From: Neostapfia colusana
Lineage: Eukaryota > Streptophyta > Magnoliopsida > Poales > Poaceae
Direction of reading: 5' to 3'
DNA length: 64,000 bases
NCBI GenBank assembly: GCA_030760725.1
Contig: JASWHV010000012.1
Location: 38,843,652 to 38,907,651, forward strand
Part shown: piece by piece, positions 1 through 9,538 of the stretch
Layout of the letters: each line of letters starts with the position of its first letter
Position numbering within the stretch: the stretch's first letter is position 1
The notes under the pieces: generated by a model
What the model was told of the DNA's origin: nothing
Databases searched by the model: none
Seen by the model: only the letters and a program-made list of their open reading frames with translations
Position numbers and translations under genes: made by a program

Positions 1-203
1 CAATACAGCGAGCTCCATAGCTCGCCGTGGACGTAGGGTTTTACGCTCCGGCGGCCTGAACCACGTAAAACTCTCTGTGTCAAGCTCTTACTAACTCGTC
101 CATCCGCGCAAGCTCTCCGCAAGGGACTAGCCCCACCGAAAAAAGAACCTCCGCGGGCTGCCTAGTGCAGGCCTGGGGGAAGTGTCGACTGAACACTTCG
201 ACA
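1..203 (+). repeat. 3' part of the 5' LTR of element 1
   Basis: These 203 bases align without gaps to 9336-9538, the end of the 3' LTR. By eye I count 6 differences, all transitions, mostly near positions 153-177. The LTR ends in CGACA at 203. About 3 percent divergence suggests a fairly recent insertion, but the sample is only the last fifth of the LTR. Confidence 0.93.
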
Positions 204-205
204 TT

Positions 206-223
206 TGGCGCGCCGGGTAGGGG
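206..223 (+). other. Putative primer binding site of element 1
   Basis: Directly after the 5' LTR, a TGGCGCGCCGGGTAGGGG tract starts two bases from the LTR end, which is the expected place for a tRNA primer site. It does not match the initiator tRNA-Met site used by elements 2, 4 and 6. I cannot name the tRNA with certainty. Confidence 0.55.
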
Positions 224-261
224 GACTTTTCCCCTAGCGCGGCGAGTTTCCTCCGACGAAG

Positions 262-2806
262 ATGACCAAGCTTCCTTCAGCGGCAAACTCTCCTCCCTTG
301 CCTCTGCGGCAATCCGCGACCAGGGGGGAGCACATGTCAACACACTCGGGACGGAGTGTGTCAGTACAAGCTGGGAGCCAGCAACCGGCTCTGGCAGCGC
401 CGACCCCGGCAATGCAGGCTCCAACCAGCATCAGGTCTTCAGTAGCGCTGGGCGTACCCGGTGGGGGTGCGCTAGCTGCAGCAAGAGCGCTACTACAATC
501 CGCCCGCTGGGGACGCGCCTCAGGCAGCGACCCAGCAGTAGATTCGCGAGGTAAACCGTCTCGTCGTCGCCGCCGCAAACCCTCGACTTTGGTGGGGACG
601 ACGCTCTGGCCATCCGGTCGTGCCGCTGATGCATGCAACATTGGTTGACGAGCAGACGGCAGATTCCAGCTCTACCAGGCCCCAATCAACGGATCTGGGG
701 ACAGAGCTGGAGCGGTGTCACCTGGGTCAAGATGCCCGGGTATACCTCGAGCAACGCCGAGAAAGGCGTCGCTACCAAGAGGCTGACGACAGCATGACGT
801 CGGCCTCGACCCAGCCTGAAGAGCAGACCTTCGCCACGCGATCTCTGCCCCAGGCCTGCGCCGTGCAGAATATGCCACAGTCATATGTCCTGCAGATGGC
901 GCCCCCGGCTTATGGTGCAGCCTTGCCCGTACCGGGGTACACTGTGCCCAGTGCGAACCGAGCGTTCGTGGCACCAGAACCTGCGGCGACAGAAGCAGGG
1001 TGTGCAGCCCTCGCGCCCCACCTTCGCTTCGCGAAGTGGCCGCGCAAGTTTCGGCCGCACCTGCCCGAGAAGTACGACGGCAGCGTCAACCCGACGGAGT
1101 TCCTCCAGATCTACTCCACCGCCGTACTTGCCGCAGGAGGGAATGAAGGCGTCATGGCCAATTACTTCCCTGTCGCCTTGACCGATCCGGCCCGGTCTTG
1201 GCTCATGAACCTCCCCCAGGGTTCCTTAACTTCCTGGGGAGAGCTTTGCCGGCAGTTCATCGCCAACTTCAGCAGTTCCTACACCCGGCCTGGCATGGAG
1301 CTCTACCTCCACGCCGTCCAGCAACAACCTGGGGAGTCGCTGCGCTCTTTCATCCAGCGGTTCTCCCAGGTGCGGAACACCATCCCACACATTCAAAATG
1401 CTTCTGTGGTGGTGGCGTTCCGGCAAGGCATTCGGGATAAGAAGATGCTCGAGAAGCTCGCAACCAGGGAGGTCCGTGATGTCTCAGAGCTCTTCAGCCT
1501 GGCAGATAAGTGCGCCAGGGCAGCCGAAGGGCGAAACTGGCACTCACTGCCGTCCTCCGAGTCAGGAGGACTGCTCGGATCTGGTCCTACTCCCTGTGGA
1601 AGCATCAGGAAGGCCGAGAACCGAGGCAGAGGCAAGATAGAATCACCGACCGCAGCTCCAGTCGTCACTGCAGCGACGTTCAGTGGGGCACGGGGGCCGC
1701 GCCCCGACAAGAGACAGCGAAGATCACCAATCCCAGGAGGTGATCAAGGCAATATATGCCCCGTGCATGGCAGCTGTCGACACACCACTGCCGAGTGCCG
1801 GGAGATCCGAAAGCTCGCAGAGCACTTCCGCAAAGGGAAGCAGCAGCGGGCTGATGCCCTACCTTTCCGTCCAAAGGAGGGCAAACAGAGGGTCGATGTC
1901 CCAGACAGCATCGACCACCCAGAGGAGGTCCAGGAGCCTCAGCGCGCCGTGAAGGCGGCACGCAGTCATGAGGACTCCAGCTCCAGCGACGATGAGCGTC
2001 GAAAGAAGCTCTACGTCATATACGGCGGGTCCGCTGACCCCTCGTCCCGAAACGCAGTCAAGACTCTGCGCCGAGCGGTAGCGTCGGTGGCGCCACTCCC
2101 AAGTGCCGCGCCGCACCTTAAGTGGATGGGGACCCCCATCAGCTTTGATGCCACCGACTGCCCCAGGAACATGGCTGGGGCCGGCCAACTACCGCTCCTG
2201 GTAGCTCCGACCATCGCCAACGTGAGAATGTACCACGTTTTGGTAGATGGTGGAGCTGGGCTGAACCTCATCAGCCGTGCAGCGTTCCAGAAGCTGCAGA
2301 TCCCGATGGCCAAGCTCACCCCGTCGAGCCCGTTCTCAGGGGTAGGGCCGAGACAGGTCATTCCCTACGGCAACGTTAGCCTCCCGGTGACCTTCGGAAC
2401 TCCGGACAGCTATCGGACAGAGTACATTCTGTTCGACGTAGCGGAGATAGACCTCCCCTTCAACGCTATAATAGGCAGGCCAGCCCTGTATCGATTCATG
2501 GCAGTAGCCCATTACGGCTACCTCGTCCTGAAGATGCCAACACCTACAGGCGTCCTCAGGATTCGTGGAGACCGCACTGCTGCAGTGTCGGCCTTAGAGA
2601 AACTCCAGGCGCTCGCAACAGCTGGGGCATCAGCCCCCGGCAGTGCAGAGCCGGACCAGCTTCGCCCGAGCACGCGTCACCGTGCCTCCGCCACAGCACC
2701 CCGGGTGGAACCTCTCGACGAGGGCGGCGTCCCCTTGAAGGTCGTCCAAATCGGCGCCGAAGCCACCCAAACCACCCGGGTAGCCGGGGGCCTGGATAGC
2801 AAATAG
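262..2806 (+). pseudogene. gag: Element 1 gag and aspartic protease, frameshifted near its start
   Basis: Gag forms the virus-like particle that packages the RNA; the aspartic protease processes the polyprotein. The likely start is ATG 262. The frame is lost near position 495 and resumes in another frame, where a TAG at 539-541 interrupts it; the frame is then open from 542 to 2806. The gag core (LPEKYDGSVNPTEFLQIYST through about 1250) matches the retrotransposon gag domain. A zinc-finger-like CPVHGSCRHTTAEC lies near 1760. The protease motif VLVDGGAGLNLIS lies near 2240, with DGGAG where Tat elements usually have DGGSS or similar. The frame ends in TAG at 2806, ahead of RT. Family assignment is secure; the original N-terminus is inferred. 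Confidence 0.82.
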
Positions 2807-3748
2807 GAAGGCGCGCTCGTCACCGATGTGTTTGCATGGCAGCCGTCACAGATGCCGGGGATCCCCAGGGAGGTGATCGAGCACCACTTAAAGGTCTTCC
2901 CCGATGCCCGGCCGGTTCAACAGAAGCCCCGCAAGTAGTCCATCGAGCGGCAAAAACTTCATTCGTGAAGAAGTCAAGAAGCTGCTGGACGCTGGCTTCA
3001 TACGGGAGGTCCACCACCCCCGGTGGTTGGCGAACCCCGTCGTTGTCCCGAAGGCCGCGGCGGGAAGCTCCAGATGTGCATCGACTACACCAGTCTCAAT
3101 AAGGCATGTCCCAAAGATCCATTCCCTCTCCCTAGAATAGATCAAATAGTAGACTCAACGTCAGGCTGTGATATGTTGTGCTTCCTAGACGCCTACTCGG
3201 GTTTCCATCAGATCCCCATGTCTAGGGAGGATGAGGAGCACACCTCCTTCATCACAGAAGACGGCCTTTATTGTTATGTGTCTATGCCTTACGGCCTAAA
3301 GAATGCACTCCCCATCTTTGTGCGAGCAATGCACAAAACCTTTGGGGAGTTAATAAGAGACCTAGTTGAGGTGTACGTCGATGACATAGTTGTCAAGGTC
3401 AAGCAGGGCTCATCTTTGTTAGATAACCTAGCCTTAGTCTTTGACAAGTTGCGCTCTACACGCACAAAGTTGAACCCCGATAAATGTGTGTTCGGTGTGT
3501 CCTCGGGGAAGCTCTTAGGATTCTTGATCTCGCAACGAGGGATTGAGGCCAACCCAGAGAAGATCAAGGCCATTGACTTGATGCGGCCCCCTGCCCGCGT
3601 CAAGGATGTTTAGAAACTCACGGGATGTCTGGCCGCGCTGAGTCGGTTTATACCGAGGCTAGCAGAGCGGGCACTCCCTTTCTTTAAGCTCCTGCGCAAG
3701 TTAGGCCCTTTTGCCTGGACTGACAAAGCAGAAGAGGCTTTCCAGGAG
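2807..3748 (+). pseudogene. Element 1 reverse transcriptase, with stops and a frameshift
   Basis: RT copies the element RNA into DNA in the particle. The upstream MPGIPREVIEHHLKV segment (about 2860) is the usual N-terminal edge of Tat RT. A TAG interrupts at about 2937, and the frame changes near 3060, between the LANPVVVPK motif and KLQMCIDYTSLNKACPKD. The catalytic palm is intact in the longest open piece (3023-3613): FLDAYSGFHQIP, MPYGLKNA and the active-site VYVDDIVVK. A TAG at 3611-3613 then cuts the frame, but homologous sequence (tether and start of RNase H) continues in the same frame. The stop and the frameshift make this copy inactive. Confidence 0.85.
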
Positions 3749-4560
3749 TTGAAGCGACTCCTGACGACCCTACCTATCATGGTAGCCCCCGAGCCCGGAG
3801 AGCACCTGCTGCTCTACATCGTGGCGACAACTGAAGTGGTGAGTATGGTCCTCGTCGCAGAGCGGCCAGACCCCTCGACTTCACAACCTGCTCCGGTAGC
3901 AGAAGACCGACCCCAGGAGGCCCCGCAGGACCAAGGCGGTCTCCCGGACCTCCAAGGCAACCTCCCGGAGGTCCAGGTCAGTCTCCCGGAGGTCCCGGGC
4001 GGTCTCCCGGACCCCCAAGATAAACCCCCGGGGTCCTGTGGGACCCCTCGGGGGCCGAATGGGACCTCCCGGAGGTCCCTCAAGACCCCCTGGAGCTCCC
4101 GGATAACCAAGATAGCTTAAGAGCCTCCGGGTCCCAGCTCCCGGAGGCCCCCGCGGGTCCACTCACCTCCAGCGGGCCAGGGCCAATGGGCGAGGACCTC
4201 CCAAGCCTAAGAGAGAGGGTGCGAACCATCCAGAGACCTGTCTACTACATCAGCGAAGTACTGCATGATGCCAAGACAAGGTACCTAGAAGTCCACAAGC
4301 TGCTGTACGCGGTGCTCGTGGCCTCCAGGAAGCTCCGCCATTACTTCCAGGCCCACCGGGTCTCGCTAGTTACCTCGTATCCGCTGAAGACGATCCTTCA
4401 CAGCCCCCATGCGACTGGCAATGTTGCTAAATGGGCGGCGGAGCTGGCGGAGTTTGAGCTGGACTTCCTCCCACACCATGCGGTCAAGAGCCAAGCACTG
4501 GCTGACTTTGTGGCAGAGTGGACACCAACGAAGATTGACCTAGGGGGCCATAAAGACGGT
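3749..4560 (+). pseudogene. Element 1 RT-linked RNase H with an expanded proline-rich insert
   Basis: The first RNase H domain degrades the RNA of the RNA-DNA hybrid. Its start (EHLLLYIVATTEVVSMVLV, about 3800) and the remainder (RPVYYISEVLHDAKTRYLE, KLRHYFQAHRVSLVTSYPL, from about 4216) are separated by roughly 120 codons of proline-rich sequence. That insert contains five seven-residue repeats beginning LP or PP (about 3940-4040). In related elements this linker is short, about ten residues. The frame changes between 4060 and 4186. The insert is unlikely to be part of a folded RNase H. Confidence 0.75.
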
Positions 4561-4575
4561 GAACCAGAGCACCAA

Positions 4576-5034
4576 GCTCCGGTCTTCACCGAACCCCACT
4601 GGACACTTTTCTTCGACGGCTCCTCGCGAAAGCAGGGGGCCGGTGCCGGCGTACTGCTCCTCATGCCATCGGGGGAACAGTTTAGGTACATGGTGCGTCT
4701 AAATTTCAAGGCAACTAACAACATGGCAGAGTATGAAGCACTCATCTTTGTCCTGCAGACAGCCCTGTCTTTAGGCGCTCGCCAGTTGTTGGCACAGGGC
4801 GACTCCCAACTGGTCATCAAACAAGTCAAGGGCAAATGCTCCTGCAATGACCCGCAGCTAGCTGCGTATCTGCTTCACGTGCAGATGTTGGAGAAAGAAT
4901 TCCTCACCTTGGACCTGCACCACGTACCGCGCGCTGGCAATGCCGCAGCTGACGACCTTTCAACGAAGGCTTCCACCGGAGCCCCTGCGCCCGAAGGAGT
5001 TTTCGAGAGGACATTGCTGCGGCCCACAGCCTAG
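4576..5034 (+). pseudogene. Element 1 second RNase H (archaeal-type, RVT_3-like)
   Basis: This extra RNase H follows the RT-linked one. Seen motifs are WTLFFDGSSRKQGAGAGVLL, NNMAEYEALIFVL, GDSQLVIKQVKG and HHVPRAGNAAADDLS, which give the usual D-E-D-D catalytic set of the RVT_3 family. The domain is established as an acquisition of Tat-clade elements. It is open from 4186 through the TAG at 5032-5034, after which the same frame continues toward integrase. Confidence 0.88.
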
Positions 5035-6425
5035 CCCGCCGAGCCGGGCGAAGGGGGCTTGACCAGCACCTCGAAGCTGGCGGTCCCGGCGGCCCTACAA
5101 CCATGGATGCCGCCAAGGATCGTAAGCGTCACTGGGGACTCTGTGCAACCCAGCGCTCAAGATCCAGAGGCTCAAGTCAGATCCGATGCATGGATCACGG
5201 AGATCCGGGACTACTTGAAAGACAATATCCTCCCTGATGAACATGCAACCGCTGAGCGGATTGTGCGTATGGCTAAGAGGTACGCGCTGGTGGAGGGGGA
5301 TCTCTACCAGCGTGGCGCCAACCACATCCTAATGCGGTGCATAACCCAGGGGGAAGGCTGCGACTTGCTCGCTGAGATCCATGGAGCGAATGTGGAAGTC
5401 ACTCTTCCTCACACACGCTTGTCGGTAAAGCCTTCCGGCATGGCTTCTACTGGTCGACAGCACTCCAGGATGCCGTCAAGCTGGTCGAGAGCTGCAAGGC
5501 GTGCCAGTTCCACGCCAAGCAGATCCATACACCGGCTCAGGCGGTACAGATGATCCCGCCCTCGTGGCCATTTGCCGTATGGGGGCTGGACATCTTGGGA
5601 CCATTTCCCAGAACCGTCGGGGGATTCCGGTACCTCTATGTCGCCATCGACAAGTTCACCAAGTGGCTGGAAGCTACACCAGTTGTCACCATCAACAAAC
5701 AATCAGCAGTAAGATTCATCAAGTCTATTGTCTGCCGGTTCGGGGTCCCGAACAGAATCATCACCGACAACGGGACCCAGTTCACCAGCGCAGCCTTCCA
5801 AGACTACTGTGAAGACCTCGGCATTCAGGTGTGCTATGCCTCTGTCGCCCACCCGAAGAGCAATGGGCAAGTTGAGAGGGCCAACGCGGAGATTCTCCGG
5901 GGCCTCAAGACTCGCACCTTCGCCAGTCTGAAGAAACATGGTGCCAATTGGGTAGATGAGCTTCCGAGCACACTATGGGCTTACCGGACATCCCAGAGCC
6001 GGGCCACCGGAGAGACACCCTTCTTCATGGTGTATGGGGCCGAAGCTATACTTCCCCCAGAAATCACCATGAAGTCTCACCGTGTCCGGGCTTACGATGA
6101 AGCCGCGCAGGACAACCTTCGGCGTGGAGAAATCGACCTCGTCGACGAGGTCCGATTACATGCAGCACTCCGAAACGCGCGGTACAGGCAAGCGCTTCGG
6201 CACTACCACCAGAGATCTGTGCGTGCCCGGGAGCTGCAGGAAGGTGACCTGGTGCTGCGGCGCATACTTTCTCGAGAAGGGGCCCACAAACTCTCCCCTA
6301 GTTGGGAAGGTCCCTTCCGAGTCGCGAAAGTATGCCGCCCCGGGTGTGTGCGCCTTTCCACCGAGGATGGGGACTTGCTCCCAAACCCTTGGAACATAGA
6401 ACACCTCCGTAAGTTCTACCCCTAG
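5035..6425 (+). pseudogene. Element 1 integrase, frameshifted in the zinc-binding domain
   Basis: Integrase joins the cDNA to host DNA. The N-terminal part (RDYLKDNILPDEHATAERIV, about 5210) is open to about 5390, where the histidine-rich segment is frameshifted. The C-X2-C pair (SCKACQFHAK, about 5493) lies in the frame of the catalytic ORF. The catalytic core at 5550-6425 looks complete: WGLDILGPFP gives the first D, IITDNGTQF the second D, and HPKSNGQVERANAE the E. The C-terminal domain ends GDLVLRRILS through WNIEHLRKFYP and a TAG at 6425. The core is well preserved but cannot be expressed with its own zinc domain. Confidence 0.87.
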
Positions 6426-8450
6426 AGCAAAGATAGAACAGAACCTTCTTTCCGTAATAAACTCCATAGAGTCCAGGAACAGCGCTCGGAGCAGCTAAGC
6501 CCCAGGGGACGGTACAAGACTACGTTCAGCTTTGTCTGGTTCCGACTCCAAGCGCGTAGAGTCTTGCTTCCCCTCTTAATGGGGCGGGTCGTGGCCTCCA
6601 TGTTTAGCCTGCCTTCCTCCTGTGGAAAGTTATACGGAAAGAGACCTGTTCTACTTTGCTCTTTCCTCGTACTCATTTAAATTGTGTACTAAGTATTTTA
6701 TGACTACCCTTGCGGTGCATGGCTGCCATGTGCTAAGCTTCCCCTTCTCATTCTCACCACTAGTCGGCATTCGCTGCCCTACTAGAGGCAGGTGCATCGG
6801 GGGGTACCTGCCGATAGTCGAGGGGGCCCTGAGCCCCCGAACGCTTCGCGCACTACTGTCCCCAAGAACCGAGCATATGGATAGGGGCCATAAGTCGAAT
6901 AAGACTATGAGATAAGGGAGGGGAAGCTCCCAAGGAGGATTACTTTTCCCTACTTGTGTGCAGGACCTCTCGGCCTCGGATCCCTGCAGGAATGTGGTGG
7001 GAGCACCTGACCAACGGGACGCCCCTGCCAGGAGGCCACTACGGAATCGTGAATCGCCGGAACTCCAAGGCAAGACTGAAGGATCCACGGCTCCAACGGG
7101 ACCGGACCTCCCCACCTCTGAAGGGAAGAGCCCAGAGACCCCACGTGTACCGCTGGTCCGGACCTCCCTCTCCTCAGAGGAGAGCTCCGGATCCGCCACG
7201 TGGCAGGCAGATTTGGAGCTCCCCATAGGGCGAGATCCGGAGACCCCCGGGGGCCCCTAACATGGTTAGGACCCGGGAAGGTGTCTGTGCAGAGCTCCAA
7301 GATTGGAGAAGGCCTCTGAGTACCTTGCGGAGCTAAGGACTCAGTCAGGCAAAGCCAAGAAGGAGAGAAAAGACATCGCAGGAACGGAGGGTCATAAGAG
7401 TTCATGTATTCATGGCTCCATGAGCTGGGCTACAAACTCGATGAAAAAGAAAGAAAGAAGTTGCAATACCGGCCGCGCAGGGAGAGGGAGAGCGCCTCCC
7501 TCATCACCAGCGCAAAGGCCGGTGTCATCAAGGGTGCTCCTGAGGCCCCCTTCGCAGCTTCAACGGTCTTCTTGGAGACTCTGCCGCCTAGGATCCTCCT
7601 TGGTGCATCGGCGGTTTCCTTCTCCTGAAGTTCCCTCATCACCGGCGCAAAAGCCGGTGTCGTCAAGGGTGCTTCTGAGGCCCCCTCTGCAGCTTCGGCG
7701 GTCTCCTCGGAGGCCCTGCCACCTGGAATTCTCCTTGGTGCTTCAGCGGTTTCTTTGAAGACTCCACCATCTGAGAAGGGACGTAACGTCTGGGAGCTTG
7801 CTGCCTGCCGTCACCAAGGAAGGGCCCCGTTGGGAGGACAAACCAGAGACCCCTCGGAGGCGCCACCACTAAAGGCAAGGCAGGCAGGCACCCTAGGTCC
7901 CAGACTTGGTGCAAACGCCGTCGCTGGAGGGAATCGAAAGCGATTCTCCTCCCTTGAGGCGGGCTAGAAGCCATGGAAGAGGACAGGACTGAAGAGACTC
8001 AAGGGGGGCCCAAGGGCTGGAAGCCTTATAAAGGGAGCGTACCCGCGTGGTGGTTTCTTCTCACACCTCCCCGGGTGCAATCCCAAGCGATTTGGAACTC
8101 TTCGAGTACGCCGCATTGGCAACCGCTTCGGCCCCGAGACCGAGCGCCGATGACAGGTGGACCCAAGCCGTCCGACTGAAGCGGTGGGCCAAGGAGTCAG
8201 TCTCCTAAGAAGACAAGCCGGCAGGGCACTTCGGCGGTTCCCGAAGAAAGCGCCGCAACATGCAGAAGTGGCAGCCTTGGGAGCCGCCGCAGTAAAAGCA
8301 ACCATCAAGTGGGCGCACGCACCCACAATCCTGCGACTGTTCGTGCTCCGGCAGCGGTCAATGCGGGACTAAGAGAAAGTGCGCGGATCAGAAGAGACGG
8401 AGGTCCCACCTCGGGCTCGCTATCTCCCCCGAGATGGGCCCGGGGGCCAC
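6426..8450 (+). other. Long 3' non-coding tract of element 1
   Basis: Two kilobases between the integrase stop and the 3' LTR carry no recognisable protein. Tat elements commonly have such tracts. It holds a G/A-rich run near 6911-6926, copies of the LTR palindrome plus G-box module (7100-7215), and a 135-bp tandem duplication (7498-7767). The last bases before the LTR (8437-8450) are G-rich and are the likely plus-strand priming site, although weak as a polypurine tract. Confidence 0.7.
7498..7767 (+). repeat. Two-copy 135-bp tandem repeat
   Basis: A unit starting CCCTCATCACC at 7498 is repeated at 7633 with about 85-90 percent identity by eye. The period is a multiple of three, and both strands stay open across both copies. 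On the minus strand the repeat encodes segments such as TPAFAPVMRE, once per unit. No known domain is recognised. Confidence 0.8.
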
Positions 8451-9538
8451 TGTCGGTACCTGCGATATGGGGTACCCCCGCGCACAGGGGAAAATGCCTA
8501 AGGAACTCGCCCTTCTCCTCAGGGAGAGCTCCGAAGGCGCCACGCGTCCGGCGGGGCCAGACCTCCCTCTCCTCAGAGGAGAGCTCCGGACCCGCCATGT
8601 GGCATACAGAAGTCGGACCTCCCCCTCCGCGGGCGAGGGGTCCGAAGGTTCCACGCATCCGGCAGGGCCGGACCTCCCTCTCCTCAGAGGGGAGCTCCGG
8701 GGTCGCCACGTGGCCGACAGAAGCCGGACCTCCCCCTCCGTGGGGAGAGGCCCGGAGGCTCCACGTGCCCTGCGGGCCGGACCCTCCTCTTCTCTGAGAA
8801 GGGCTCCGGGCCCGCCACGTGGCCAGAAGAACGGTGCTGCCTGCCCCCGATTGATTGGCAGCGGGCGTAAAGACGCCCCATACCTTGCCCGTACAAGGTA
8901 TTCAGGGCCCGCGTCTTCCCGAGACACGGAGCATGCCTCTGTCAGGTGCCGTTGCGCCCAGTCGCATCACAGACTGGCGCGCGGTGTCAGAAACTGCCAG
9001 CCTATAAACACCGCGACAAGACATCCCATGCCGCTTGCGCCGTCATCAACCATTACGACTAGCGTGCGGCATGGGCAGGGCGGCAAGACGGAGACTCGGA
9101 AGCCTTTGCCAGAGACAACTACCGGCATAACTACAGATACGTTAGATATCAGCCAATCTCCCCGGGACCACCTGTCGGGTCCCGGGCTCCTTTGTAAGCC
9201 ACCCGAGTCTTGGACTATAGAAGGCTCGGGTAGGCGACGATAGCAAGGGTTCGCACTCTGCAACTCATACGCTAGCCATACACTCCCAAGCTGTAACTCA
9301 CCCCCAAGCTCAGGACTCCGGCCCTGAGCAGCAAGCAATACAGCGAGCTCCATAGCTCGCCGTGGACGTAGGGTTTTACGCTCCGGCGGCCTGAACCACG
9401 TAAAACTCTCTGTGTCAAGCTCTTACTAACTCGTCCATCCGCGCAAGCTCTCCGCAAGGGACTAGCCCTACCAAAAAAAGAACCTCCGTGGGCTACCCAG
9501 TGCAGGCCCGGGGGAAGTGTCGACTGAACACTTCGACA
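8451..9538 (+). repeat. 3' LTR of element 1 (1088 bp)
   Basis: Starts TGTCGGTACC and ends CTTCGACA, giving a short terminal inverted repeat TGTCG/CGACA. The last 203 bases match window positions 1-203. A TATA-like CTATAGAAG lies at 9215-9223, so R and U5 are probably downstream of about 9245. U3 contains a 110-bp repeat array with G-boxes (8510-8835). Confidence 0.93.
8510..8835 (+). repeat. Tandem U3 repeats with palindrome and G-box
   Basis: About three units with spacing of 111 and 109 bp (landmark ACCTCCCTCT at 8561 and 8672, diverged ACCCTCCTCT at 8781). Most units contain a near-perfect palindrome, CTCTCCTC-A-GAGGAGAG, flanked by CCGGA/TCCGG, followed by a CCACGTGG-type G-box. CACGTG occurs at 8707-8712, 8762-8767 and 8816-8821. 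Tandem U3 repeats of this sort often act as enhancers; that role is inferred. Confidence 0.8.

Larger units (their letters stand above)
1..9538 (+). mobile_element. Element 1: Tat-clade Ty3/gypsy retrotransposon, 5' end outside window
   Basis: Order is LTR, gag, protease, reverse transcriptase, RNase H, a second archaeal-type RNase H, integrase, a long 3' non-coding tract and LTR. The additional RNase H and integrase downstream of RT are the signature of the Tat/Ogre branch of Ty3/gypsy. The 3' LTR begins TGTCGG and ends CGACA. The element lies inside the integrase gene of element 2: the element 2 reading frame runs directly into this LTR at 9538. The right TSD should be 9539-9543 (GTTTG); the left copy lies outside the window. 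All long ORFs are interrupted, so this copy cannot make its own polyprotein. The boundaries at the right end are firm. Confidence 0.93.

Noticed and set aside
80..8927. Many long ORFs on the minus strand and in other frames over element 1 and its LTR
   Set aside because: They overlap the real gag-pol or the GC-rich repeats and show no domain; GC-rich DNA gives long chance ORFs.
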